A DNA stretch of 64,000 nt from Tetraselmis striata (taxonomy: Eukaryota; Chlorophyta; Chlorodendrophyceae; Chlorodendrales; Chlorodendraceae), in assembly GCA_006384855.1 (NCBI GenBank), contig VCJN01002398.1:152501-216500 (forward strand). Reading direction: 5' to 3'. A program made the position numbers and the translations under genes. Under the pieces are notes generated by a model. The model saw only the letters and a list, made by a program, of their open reading frames with translations, did no database searches and had not been told where the DNA came from. Below, piece by piece: positions 11,809 through 23,900 of this stretch; the stretch's first letter is position 1, and each line of letters begins with the position of its first letter.

Positions 11809-13140
11809 GGCATGAGGCACGTGACCTCATGTCTACTGGCCACAACTTTGGGGAACCTTTGCTGCGAGTGCACATTGCAACCACAGTCTGCGAGAAGTCG
11901 CAATGAGGCACAACGATGAATAGATGTATCCAGCACCGTGTATGTATGTTAATCCTTCGTCCAGGCATTCCATCAGCAGCAAAATTGTTGTGTATATGGG
12001 GGTAATGTCAGTGAGTTGCCAGGTTTGGAGCATAGCGCTTGTCAACCTGAAGTAGACGCGGCTGCATCGACTAGGGAGCTCACCGAGGGCGGTAGTTGGC
12101 TGGGGGGCTCCCTCAGTCACTGTATAACAATACCTCTGCTGAATGACAACGGCTGCTGTACGGAAATATTATCAGACACAGCCCAGGAGAGGCAAATGTA
12201 AGAACAAGTTGGTCATGCATGCTGAGCGATCAGTCCCTTGATAGAAGCAACCAGTAGCCGCTCACCCTGCTATGTCGCGGTCTACCAAAGACTTGATTCC
12301 TCCCGAAATGGTCGAACCTAGAACCCCGCCGTAGTGCTGCAGTCTCATCCGCATACGCAGGAACTTGATACTATGGAATTGAACCGCACACATTGTGTAC
12401 GGGTGCCGACCCGACTTTATATATGAACCCGTTTTTTCGCTCTCAGGAAAGGGGTCCTAGCGAATGTTCTTAGTTCTCGTAATGATATAGTAATGTATTC
12501 GTCTTATATTGGACCAATCAAGACATAGTGTGTTATTTGTTTTGTTGATTTAAAAGTCGGGTCGGCACCTGTAGTGCTTTGCTGCTATTCGTACCGGAGA
12601 CTGCTAGATTTGATATCTGCAACTACGCTTGACTTCCAGGCAGTGCAGTCATAGGTACCTGTTTCGCACGCTAGCGTTGATCTGATTGTGCGTCTCAATC
12701 GTGTTTCAGAAAATGAAGCAGTGGTAATCTCCCTCCTTGGTGTCCATCCTTCCGATTACCATTGCGTCCTTCCGGCTTGGCATCCGCCACCCCACAACTG
12801 CTGTTATCCATGGGTGATGCATGAGCATGTATTACCTCCTAATTTAAATGACAAAGTGTAGCAATGGCAATCTGCATGTACCGATTGCGCAGGAGGTGAT
12901 TTAGTTAGGACTACCGTACAAGTTTTGGATTGGAAGGGGGGGGGATGGTAGCTTGCGCACAGCATGGTTGCCATATTTAGTTATATGGCAGGGAGGAGGG
13001 GGGTTCCCAAAACAATATATTTGTAAATAATACCCAGTGAAACCCCAATGTGTTACATAGACCTGGACATGTGGCAACAATGCAAGACATTGCGGTACAT
13101 ACATTTCCATATCACGCAACAACAATTTACACGGCCATGT
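11809..13140. other. Intergenic, no supported gene
   Basis: This holds the 3' flank of the zinc-finger gene and the 5' flank of the LRR/kinase-like gene. It is relatively AT-rich around 12400-12560. A TGTAA word, the usual chlorophyte polyadenylation signal, occurs near 12196, but that is far downstream. I see nothing else. Confidence 0.5.
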
Positions 13141-13142
13141 AG

Positions 13143-15650
13143 TCAGCTGGGAGTTCTCAGCGTTGCCTGCAGAGTGGGGCAAGAACCGGGGCATTCTGGT
13201 ATTGGACGCATTGGGCATCTTGACCGACAGCTTACCGCAGTCATGGTGTGGTATGGGCGCGATAAAAAAGCTGTGAGTCGCTTGCAAACCGGGCAGCTCT
13301 GCCTGAGGCCAGGGCCGTGAAGTAACACATCTGGGCTGAAATCGTGTGCGCTTCCCTTTGCCCTGAACTTGCAGACACCTACGAGGGAATGAGCTCTCGG
13401 GCTCGCTGTCCCCTGAGCTCTCTGAGTGGGGCACTCACGTTGCGGATATGTACAAAGATCCCACCCAATCTTGAATTGACCTGCCAATCTTGTAATGCGG
13501 GGGGGGGGGGGGGGGGGGGGGTGTTCCAGCAGAACAATTTGCAGCCCTCATACTTCTATTTATCTACCCAGGATACTCGATGATAATCCGTTGACAGGCA
13601 CTCTTCCTGAGGAGTTCAGCGAGCTGATCGGCACGCGGACTGTAAGCCGGCCCAAACCAGATTGACAGCTTCCTGCCCAGCCTGCTGAAAAGGGACATCC
13701 CATGCCAAGTGGTACCAGCTCCATAATATGACTGCCATGCTCCAACTGTATGTACATGGTCTGAATGGCCTGAAACTGTGCAGGAGGCTGGGATACAACC
13801 CCGAGCTGAGGGGGGGGGGGGAGGTGGGGGTGGGGGGGGGGGGGAGGTGGGGGCGCCGGAGCAGTCAGGGCGTTGAGCGTTGAGTGCGCTGCGGTCATTG
13901 GGCAGAGAGGATACAGGTCTATCTGGGACGCTGCCGGCAGCCTGGAGTACTTTTTCGCTGCGAAAACTGTCAGTGACCCCAGGCACCATGAGTTGCGTGC
14001 ATGGACAGTGCGCATGCATGTATACATCCTTGTCGATTTGTCCCATGACCTTATACTTGCGCTTTGCGCCCATCTTTGCTCCCTGCCGCAAATGTACCTG
14101 ATGGAGTCTGACATAGAGTGCCCAACCTCTGAAGAAATCGGGTCTATCAATTCCGTCAGCCCGTCCATAGCGGGCCTTGAAACCTGGATAAGGGCTTGCA
14201 AAGAGGAACAGCACCCGCAGACTGCCTACATCTGGATTGGCATAGTCTCTGGCCTGCTGCTACTGGTTCTAATTGCTGGCATCATGGCGCTTATTTACGT
14301 ATTTTACCGCCGCAACTGCATGGATGACAGCTGCCCACACCGCCAAAAAGGCTTGTTGCACGGCTTTGCCGCACATTACCACATCCGCATTTTCGCTGGC
14401 GACTGCCATGCCTGCAAATGCCGTGCAGTGTTCCTGCAGGGGTCGGGCACCGTTGATTTTAAGGTTGATTTGATCGCAAGATCCGGCACCTGCTACGCCC
14501 GGAGAATAGGATTGGTGTTGGCTTCTTCGGTTCTGCGTACCACGTCACGTGGCGTGGCTTGGAGGTATCAGTCAAGCAAGTTAACAAACCCGCAACGAAG
14601 GATCACGTCCGGTGCTTTGAGCTCAAGCTTGCGGCGGGCATCAAGTACGCTAACTGTGTCAGATGTCTCAAGGTGCTGGGCGCCTGTGTGAAGCAGCCGA
14701 ACCGAATCTCTGCCTCATTGTGGAGTACATGAAGGTCTGACCCCTGCGCTAGTCCACCAGGCGAACCGCGCTCTATCCTGGTTGGCTCCACTGACAACAC
14801 GTGGAATGTACGACATGTGACTCTTGATGTGGCCTCGTATCCTTGGCTTACTCCTATTGATCCTACGCGGCTATGCAGTTGTTACCCTGGGTGATCGGAT
14901 CAACAACAAAGACTTGCCACTACTCACTATCCCCGAAACGCTCTCCATTGCGCATGACCTCGCAGAGGCTATGGCAGTGCTACATCCGAACTGCGGTGCG
15001 GCTATGTTTGCATGCACCCTGAAATCCCGTGTGTGCACTAGTCGAGATTCCTCGGAGTCTGCCTCTTTAGCGACTCCCTTGGTTGAGTTCCGACCCACAC
15101 CCATGTTTTTTTTTCTGCAGTTCACCGCAATCTGAAGGTAGCCAACGCAGCCTTGTCCGGCCGGTGCCTTATGAGAGCACATCAAAGCTCCCCCTCCCCC
15201 CCCTCCCCCGGCCCGCTCCCCCCGTCCATATCCACTCAATTTATGTACCATTTAATCACGCAGCTTGTGCACCCACAATTTGCTTTCCTGATGCATGGCC
15301 TCTAACTTTATTGTGACATGTGTCGGTGTAGCTTAACAATATTCTCATGGATGATGAAGCGCGGCCAAAAACAATATATCGGCAGCGCAGCTGCCCTTCC
15401 TGTCTACCCATTCCCCCTCCCTCTGTGAGCCTCCGCATGCAGTTAGGCTATCTTGTATACTTCACGTGTTTTCGTCATATGCAAATTTGGGATTGTCCAG
15501 TGATCACAACATTCTTGATTCTCTGGACACTTCGGATGTCAAAGGCACGCCTGTTTACATGGCGCCTGGAATACGGACCGTGTACGCTGTTGTGTAGGAG
15601 AAGTCTTGCCACTGAGTGACAGCGGTGTCTGTGAATATGCCGCTGCTCTC
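13143..15650 (+). pseudogene. LRR - transmembrane - kinase-like gene, catalytically changed and probably decayed
   Basis: Exon-like blocks in order: leucine-rich repeats at about 13143-13272 (SALPAEWGKN, LTDSLPQSW), 13374-13460 (LRGNELSGSLSPELSEW), 13574-13636 (ILDDNPLTGTLPEEFSEL) and 13914-14008 (GLSGTLPAAWSTF). Next is a membrane segment at about 14221-14310 (IWIGIVSGLLLLVLIAGIMA), followed by a protein-kinase-like domain of tyrosine-kinase-like/Raf type. The glycine loop (RIGVGFFGSAYHV) and the ATP-site lysine (VSVKQV) are kept, but the catalytic loop reads HRNLKLNN (HRD changed to HRN, exons ending 14995, 15121-15137 and 15332 on). The DFG position reads NLG (15484-15492) and APE reads APG (15562-15570). 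A tandem CCGAACCGAA (14696-14705) shifts the frame inside the hinge region, before IVEYMK. It could be a pseudokinase receptor with an assembly error, but accumulating losses favour a pseudogene. Confidence 0.7.
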
Positions 15651-17025
15651 CCTGGAGCGGGTGGCGGGAGATGCTGAAAATACTGGCTGTTGTGAGAAGC
15701 AGCCCCGGCTGCCCCCCTAGTTTCTACCAAACGCACCGCGTTTCTAGACAGCCCCGGGGGCTGCCCCAGGTCTGCTGGCAGCTGGGCCCCCTCACGGATC
15801 CAACTACCAAATACTAATCGTTGCAGTGGGACCTTTGCCCTGGCCGCCTGGCAGCTATGGTACTCCGGCGGCAACTACATGCCAGAAACTACTATTAGAA
15901 TTAATCTGGATCTAGTACATAAAGCAGGAGTACAAACACCTGCATCAACATGTGCAGCTCCCTGCAGCGTGTGCACTGGTACTCCTGCACGTGGCCTGCA
16001 ATGTCTGCCAGCTTGCCGGCGCACAGCTCCACTAGGCCACTGTTGCCCCTCAATACGGGTGCCCTTCCACGCGCCCAGCGTGCCGACATGCAGCACCTTG
16101 GCTCCCAACAGCTGCAGCACCGTGCCATTCATCACTGCGTTGCAGACCAGGTCCAGAGTGTCCAGGAAACTGAGACACTCAGTGTGGACCACCCAGCAGG
16201 CGCAGAGCCCTGTAGGTTATTCGATTTCAGGCGGAGTGTCCTGCTGACACTGTGGCTCTGTCAACAGGATCAGCTGGTAGTCGCAGTTAGCCAAGTGGCA
16301 ATGGGGCGGGGGCATATAGCTTCCATTTTTCAATATCCATGAATTCATACTCTGCAATTTGATTTTTGGATGCCAAACAGAGATGTACAGCATCGCAGCT
16401 CGTCCCCATGCTCAGGCTGATCCCCTTGGTCCTCTTGCGGCACAGCTGGTTGACATTCCTAGCTCCGTCAAGTACGGCAGAGCTGAGATCCGGGCCTAGA
16501 GCATACTTGACATCCTGGTGCCTTACAGTTCTCTACTGAAAATGCGCCAATGCAACAGCATGCAACATGTAGGCAAGGACAGCTCGGAATCGTCCGATTA
16601 TTATTGGCAGGTGCAGCTCCGCCTTTCCGTTTTCCCAGCCCAGCCCCCTTCCTCTCCTGGCAACAGCCCTGGTAACCGTCATACCCTGACGTCATGAGAA
16701 TCTAACAGGTTCCTAGTTTCAATAGCGGGGATGAGTGAGACATTATCGACCAGTCGAGCTCTGTTACAACAGCCTCAACAACCTCAGCCATGCAAAGTGA
16801 CTGCCCCCGACATCGCCTGTGCCGGCGGATCAGCCATGCCCCCTCCCCCCCCCCCCCCCCCTTCCCCGGTCTTGCCAAGGCTTCGCTGAATCGTAATGTG
16901 CCATGTTTGTGAATGGATTGGGCGCAGACACTGTTGATGGAATAATATGCGCAATCAATGTCTCTTACGGGCTAAATTTTACATGGCGGAATCTTATGAT
17001 GCGGCCTCCTCTCAGCATGAACATA
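15651..17025. other. Intergenic; weak minus-strand reading frames only
   Basis: On the minus strand two adjoining frames (about 16192-16030 with LDTLDLVCNAVMNGTVLQLL and about 16040-15901 with LVELCAGKLADIAGHVQEY) have a protein-like composition and could be exon remnants. I do not recognise them and no start is secure. A C run lies at 16842-16861. The rest is the 3' flank of chlG. Confidence 0.35.
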
Positions 17026-18056
17026 TCAGCTGAAGAAGTTGGTGAAGGCCCCAGCCCCGTTGATATGCCCAACAGCCAGCGCGGTGGTGAGAATGCCGAA
17101 AACTAGGAAGGGCTGTGCATTGGCCTGGTACTTGACGTCATTGGCCACAGGGTCAGGCAGGAAAAACCGCACCTGCGCGATCACCTGCAGGGCATCCAAC
17201 GACATAAAACAGATCAATTTGACCCCATGCTACAGCTTGTACCCCGCCCCCCCCCCCTCCCCCCCCCCGCCCCGGATGCAGGAGCGTCGGCATTGACCAC
17301 ATCCACACCAACACCAGATAGTACATTGTATTCGAGGCTTCCATTCCCGTCGAAATGCAAGGGATGCAGAGATGACAAGGTTGAGAGAGTGGAGGGTTGA
17401 AGGAGCTGAGGGGAAGGCCATACCTGCGGAATGATGAGACCAAGGAGGACAAGCGCGTAGGTGTGCTCCTCCTTGGCGAAGAACAGCCAACCAGCAACGG
17501 CGAGCTGGAACCCGTCAATGGTCCCCACTGTGATATACTTGGCGCCCTCAACGCCAAACTGGACCGGGATGGACTGCAGCCCCAGCTTGCGGTCGCCCTC
17601 AATGGACTTGAAGTCGTTCACGATGGCAATGCCCAGGCCGGCAATCGAGTACATCAGGGTGATGGCGACGATCTCGGGTGTGAGGGTGTCCGAATCAAAG
17701 ACGGCCATGCCGGCCCACCAAGGCAGCGCAATGTAAGAGGCGCCCAGGGCATAGGTTCCCTGGTGGAATGCAAGGTGCGGGGGCAGCAGCCAGGCAGTCT
17801 GACTCAGAAACATCCGAACAATGTCAGACTGCACGACCGCATGTTTTCTGCCATAACTACCCCATCAATTCTCACCACCCCCTCGCCCTGTGCCCCTCCC
17901 TTCCCCCATTTGCCCATGCCCTGACTGGCTTTCCACAACCTCAGGCATCGCCAACTGTTTCATCACCGTCATTCTCGTAGTATGTGCCTCCCTCTGTTAT
18001 ATGCCTGCGGCTACATGTTTCAACTATGGCATGGGAACCCCCTCCCCCCCCACCCG

Positions 18057-18098
<42 letters not shown>

Positions 18099-19015
18099 CA
18101 CAGGTTTCATCACTGACATTGAACATGAAGATGCGCAAAGCCAAACCTGCCAGCCGTTGGCCTTGAGCTTGAGCGGGGGGGCCGAATAGATGTAGGAGAT
18201 AAAGGTACCAAAGATGGCAATGGCAGTAAGCGTGGGGAACTCGTGGCCGCGGGCCTGGTCCAGGGCGAAGGCGATGGTCCAGCCCAGGACCAGCAGCCCT
18301 CCAGCCTGGATGGCCACATCCTGGCCAGTCACACGGCCGCTGGGGATGGGGCGGTTGGGCTCGTTGATGGCGTCGAGCTCGCGGTCATACCTGACAGGGG
18401 AGCACAGGGTCGGCACGTGGGGCCATGTCAGTGACCCACATGCAGCTAAGCAACCGTGCGACCACATCCGTTTCCCATCGCAGTCCCGTCTCCCCTTCCC
18501 CCGTTGCCCCTTCTCGCCTGCTCAAAGCTGCGGCAGACGCACCAGTCATTGATGGTCTGGGTGAAGCCGGTGAGGCAGGGGCCCGAGAGGGTCATGCATG
18601 CGATGGCCTGGAAGACGTCACGGCCGTAAGGGGCAGTGAACCAGTGGAAGTTGCCAGAGGCGGCGGCACCGCACAGGACGCCCCAGATGACGGGGATCCA
18701 GGTGCCGGGCTTGGACAGCTGCAGCATGATCTTCCACTTGGGAAGCTCCTCGTTGGAGTCTGTCTGGCGGAATCCCAGCAGTTGCTGCGCGTTAGAGTCG
18801 CCAAAGTCGCCCTTCTTCTTCGCCTCCTGCTCCTTCTTAGTCGCACCCATGGCCACTGAGGGGCCACCAGGCAGATTACAAGTCAGCAACCGCACTAGCA
18901 TTACAACGGCTGTCCGATGCGCTCGACGAACCCCAGCGAACTACTGTAGTAGCACTGCTGGCGCTACTCGTACTCGCTGCGCGGAGGCAGGTGCGCCCGC
19001 GTGGATGGGGATAAC

Positions 19016-19046
<31 letters not shown>

Positions 19047-19240
19047 CGTTCAGGGAGCAGGCATGAGCGCAGCGGCGGCGGCTCCTCACCGCGACGAGCC
19101 TGTGAGCGCAGCAGCGGAGTCGCGGCCTGAAATGGGCGCACGGCCCGCACGGGGGTGGCCAGCTTGGAGGCTTCCACGGCGGGTCGGCGGGATGCGGAGG
19201 CGGCCAGCGGCCGCGACGAGCATACTGCGACGCTCGGCAT
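17026..19240 (-). CDS. CHLG: Chlorophyll synthase (chlorophyllide a geranylgeranyl/phytyl transferase)
   Basis: This enzyme of the UbiA prenyltransferase family joins chlorophyllide to a geranylgeranyl or phytyl tail in the thylakoid membrane, the last step of chlorophyll synthesis. Five exons on the minus strand are proposed: 19240-19090, 18855-18543, 18390-18147, 17759-17424 and 17184-17026. All have GT-AG borders and the total is 1203 nt (400 residues plus TGA). Exon 1 is a Ser/Arg/Ala-rich transit peptide (MPSVAVCSSRPLAAS). The first Asp-rich motif is NDWYDRELDAINEP (about residues 153-166) and the second is NDFKSIEGDR (about 284-293). Hydrophobic helices lie between and after, including YSIAGLGIAIV and LVLLGLIIPQ. 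The protein ends GAGAFTNFFS. The length fits plant and algal ChlG. Intron 1 and intron 4 carry long homopolymer runs and intron 3 carries an AC microsatellite. The next gene on the same strand lies upstream (20.9-24.8 kb). Confidence 0.97.
18058..18097. repeat. (AC)n microsatellite in chlG intron
   Basis: About 20 uninterrupted AC dinucleotides in the intron between chlG exons 3 and 4. Next to it is a C-rich stretch (18043-18055). Confidence 0.95.
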
Positions 19241-20935
19241 CCTGTCCCTTTTGGACCTTCGCTGCTGTCGGCTTCGGGCGAGTGGCTGAGATCGACGCCT
19301 GGAAGTACACGTGCAGAATTGTGGTTGATCGTCCGCGCAGGTCGGGTTAGCTGCTGCCCTTCAAGGGAGAGCGACCAACGCGAGGATAGTCTCGCCGCCA
19401 GACGGATATTCCCTGATACCTCGACTCTATCCTGCTGCTCCGACTGGAGCGTTCCGCAGCTGCCACAAACTAATATGGGATACAAACCGAACAGCATTCC
19501 GGGCAGCTTCGGGGTCTCCAACGTCGTTCTCCACAGTCCCTTCTGCACCACCGCCGGGAACAAAACCCAAAACTACCGTCAGCCGGTACAGGTGAGGGTA
19601 CCTGTACCTGTACCTGTCCTGGGCTGGCGTTTGGATGGATAATCCTTGCTTGTGGCGGCAAGCCGGAGACAGCTCGTATCTGTCGCGCTGGCAAATGGAG
19701 TTGGCGCGCGGCGAGCAAAAAATTAAAATACGAAAATACTAGGATGCAGGATAAGATAAGATCGGATACGCTGCGGAAATATAATACGGGCGGCAGGACT
19801 CCACGACGAGTGGCGACCTGTACTCGTACCGCCGGAACGGTGGCTGGACATAGTGGCATGAGCTGGCCGCAAAAGGCGATCAGGAAATCATCACCCGAAA
19901 AGACAATAGGAAACGTCCACTACAGCAACTGCGGGGTGGAAGCAGCACCACTGCACCAGAAGAGGGTGCGGAATAGCGCGGAACAAAAGTCGTTTCGTAT
20001 CTAAACCGGCGTCCAAGACGACTATACAATTGCCGCCCACGTGCATGCAGCCTTTTTCGTAATTTGCCTTCGCGCGACCCTACCCCATGTAACCAAACCC
20101 ATATCATTATAAAGTTGATGCGACCAGGCCGGTTTTTAGGGTGCGAGTAAATTGTCAGCAGATCAGGACCAAGGAGGCTTGAGTTTGGGGTGGAGGGGGC
20201 ATCACTATGACCAAGAGCACCATCAATAACAGTGAGGCGCCACAATATCTGCCACTCGCAGCAGGGTCTCCCCTCCCCGGGTGCCATGGTCATGGGGCTG
20301 TACCTGCATGTACAGAGGTGATCGTTGAATTCCAGCAGCGAAGATGTCACTGCAGGTCAATACTCAGGATGAGCTGAGGCCGCAGGAGAGCAGGGCAGAG
20401 ACGCCCGGGGATGCATGCGGTGGGTATGAGGGACATCCTCATATGTATCGCCGTCGGCCTGCGCACCACCACAAGCCTCTGCACCACTTGAGTGGGGAGG
20501 TTCCGCTCCGCCGGTTAAATGGCGAGGCAGGACACGCAGCAAGCATGGGGAACGCCTGGATGTAGAGCATCGGCAGAGTTGTCCGGCCGCGGTGGTGCCA
20601 CACTGGCAGACCTCACTTCTTCGTAGTCACATGGCAACAGTCGCAATCGCAGTCGAAATCGCGAAGCACACCAACACATATTCCCAGTATGAAGACGTCA
20701 TTACGGCAGCACTTCTTGTCGATATCCATATGAGCATATCAAACACGCAGCATGCTGCCTTCTATGCCGGCTGTCATCGCTGCAGGCCCTGCTGAGTGGT
20801 TCGCCATCACGCATGCAGCATGTTTGAATCGCTTTGCGAATAGGAGCGACTCCCTGCTCTTTACAAATTCGTAGACATTTCACGGCAGCTTCAGGGGTGC
20901 TAGATACCCCCAGCGCCCGAAACAAACAGGCGGAT
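19241..20935. other. Region between chlG and the capping-enzyme gene, no supported gene
   Basis: The chlG start side should contain its promoter. Short repeats of TACCTGTACCTGTACCTG occur near 19600. The capping-enzyme 3' flank occupies the far end. Open frames here have no family resemblance. I see no RNA gene. Confidence 0.5.
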
Positions 20936-23900
20936 CTACACGCTGTTCCTGTGCTTGCCCATCAACCTGCTCCCCGACACAGCTTGGGCACCCTGCGAGG
21001 ATCCACTAGGCTTTGCGGCGTTGGGCCAAATGCTGACGCTCTGCGCCATACGGTCCCGCGTTACCTATCACCTGGTTGATATGGGTGAGGAGCTTGTCCT
21101 CAGTGATGTTATCATTTATGCTCTTCAGTACCTGCGGAGTACAGGCCACGGCAATGGGGGCAAGAACAGGGTCAGCCAGCGGGCCAGCCCATAGGCTGAA
21201 TCCAGCGGCGGAGTACAGAGTGCCTCACACCTTCTCATACACAAAGTACGCGTTGGCTGTGTCCTTGTCCGTTCGAAAGCGCATCATCTCCCAGGCATTC
21301 TCCTCTTGCAGAAAACGGCACTCCACAATCTTGCCATCGCACTCTTGGATGGATCCAGGTAGTTCCGGGCCCTCCGGTAGGACAAACTTGGCACCTGGCA
21401 GCGGCACGTGCTCTTTGCGCCGGCCGCGCGTTTCCAGCAGGAAGAGCCCCGGCTTGCCTTGTCCATCCAACTGCGCAGTGGACAACCACTCCACTTGTCA
21501 GGGTCTAACAAGGACCAAAGTGCCTGCCCAGATGCGTGTGATCTAACCCCACTGTGCCGGTGCAGCTATCAGGCAAGCACAGGCCACTCCTCCCATATGA
21601 CAAACGCGCTCGAACGGCAGGAACAAGACCTTCAGCAGAAAGTCCACCGAGTTGTGTGAGGCAAATTTCCATTTGAGGAGCTCGTCGCACGTGCCGGGCT
21701 TGTATGGGTCCTGCCACGACTGGAAGATGAGCCCATCCGACTCGTGGCTCATGCTGGGGATCATCTGGTCCAGCACCTGGACCACATGCAGCAACAAGCA
21801 GCAGTCAGAGGCGCCCCCGGCGAATGGTTTCGACTTGTCTGGATGCAGAGCGGGCAGCGGCCCATAATCGCACCTTTTTGGAGGTCTGGAGCTGCCAGAA
21901 GTCCTTCCGCCGGGTGCTGAACAGCTCCGCTCCGTAATCATAGCTCCCCTTCCCGGCAGCGCAGTTCTGCTTGTCGAGCCCCCGCGGCTTGATGACCTGG
22001 CAGGTTGGCAGCCACGTCAGCACCGGCGCGGGCGTGCAGACTCCGAGAGCATGCAGCAGGTACATTTGTAGCACGCCCCGGCGCGAAACAGAGCATGGCT
22101 ATACCTCATCATGAATCGCCTGGAAGCGGCGCTCAAAGCTGCGGCTGACAAAGCTGCGCCCGCGCGACATCATAAGGTCGTAGACGAGGAAGCGCCTGGT
22201 CTTCACACCGGATACGATGTCGGTGTCCACCACCATCTCCCCATCCAGCAGGGTGAAATGGTGCGGCGTCATCTGCACCAGCCAAAACCTCAGCTCGGCT
22301 AAGCGCAGCACTGCATGGCATGACATGGCATGGCAGGACAGAACAGGCAAGGGCAGCGCGGGTGGTCGGCATGGCGCATACGTCTAGCGCGGGAAACCGC
22401 ATCTCCACACGTGTGATTTTGAACTTGCGGTCGATGAGGTAGGTCCCGTCCGCCCGCAGCAGGAGCATGTAGCGTGTGCCATCCGCCTTCCAGGTCACAT
22501 AATACCTCCGAGCCTGGACGAACAGCGGGAAAAAGCTGGGTTTGCCATTCCACTGGCAATGTGTCTCATGGAGCTACTCATACCCTAATACAAAGGTTTC
22601 TGTGTTCTACCAACGCAAAGACCACGATGCAATATCAGAAAGTAATACACTGGTAAATGCCAGCTGGCAAGGTGTGAGTTTATCCACCTCCCTGAATCAG
22701 AATCTCGATAATTGCGGTACAACAAAGAGCAGTCATTGTTTTCGTGAAGATGCAACCCGTATCTCTACTCGCATGACCATCCTCATCATCAGAGGGCCGG
22801 GGCGGGCCGCCGGGCGGAGCGTACCGCCAACATGGACATGTTCTGCAGGTCCAGCGACACAGGCTGCGACCCCGGGAAGCGCAGGTTCCTCTGATTGGTG
22901 TTGCCCATGCACACCTCCATCACCGCCCGCTTGATCATGTCCGCCATCTCTGGGTGAATGTCCTCGCCCAGCGGGTCGTCGTGCGCAAACGTCTCGTTGG
23001 GCTGCACAGGCAGGTCCACTTCCTCCGCGCTCTGTGGTGGGCAAGCGGACCTCATCAGCATCCTCTGGCAATCATGGTCGCAATGGGGTAATCAGGAGCG
23101 GCTGCACCACTGGCTGCCCAGCACGCACCGGGGAGCCGGGCGGAGAATCAACGCCCTTCCAAACTGGCACTGGAGGAGTCTTCAACGCGGATGGCCTGCA
23201 AGCATTGCGGGCCGGCAGGTCAGGACAGTAATGCGCCGCCTCAGCCGCCGCAGTCAAGCCTGCTGGGGGTGCGCTTCCAGCTGCACCTGCGCATGTGGTG
23301 GTACTTGTACAGCGTCTCAATGTAGTGGTCCTTGTAGATGCCTGGGCGCCGCGTGCTCGCGAACTTCTCAAGCGCCTGCTCCAGCGTGTTCTCCGACATC
23401 TTCACGTTGATGCCGCAGCGCAGGATGAAGTTCACAATCATGAAGCCTGCGTACGCACACGCACCCGGAGGGCGGGTTGGGCGCGGGTACCCTTTCTTCT
23501 CTGCCCTTGCTACGACGGGTACCCCGCCTGTCGCCGCCATGCAGCACTCAGGCACAGTAAAGCCCACGCAGGCCTCCCTGCGCCCCCCCCCCCCCCCCCC
23601 CCCTCTCACCTGTGCGGTTGAAACCGTGCGTGCAGTGCACCACCATCAATTTGGACTGCCTTGTCTTCTGCAGCATCTCCTGGAAGCGCATGGCCTCCCA
23701 CATGAAGGCATTGACGGTGTGGGGCTCCGGGGTTTGGCCACGCCCTCGGCAGGGCATCTGCAGGAGCGCGGGAGGGGGGGGGGGGGGGGGGGGATTCAGG
23801 GACCGAGCATGGCTCAGGCGCTGGCCATCACCCTCATGGCCGCATTTGTGCAGCTGGCGTCCCAGGCAGGCAGCACCTTGACATACTCAATGCCGTGCTC

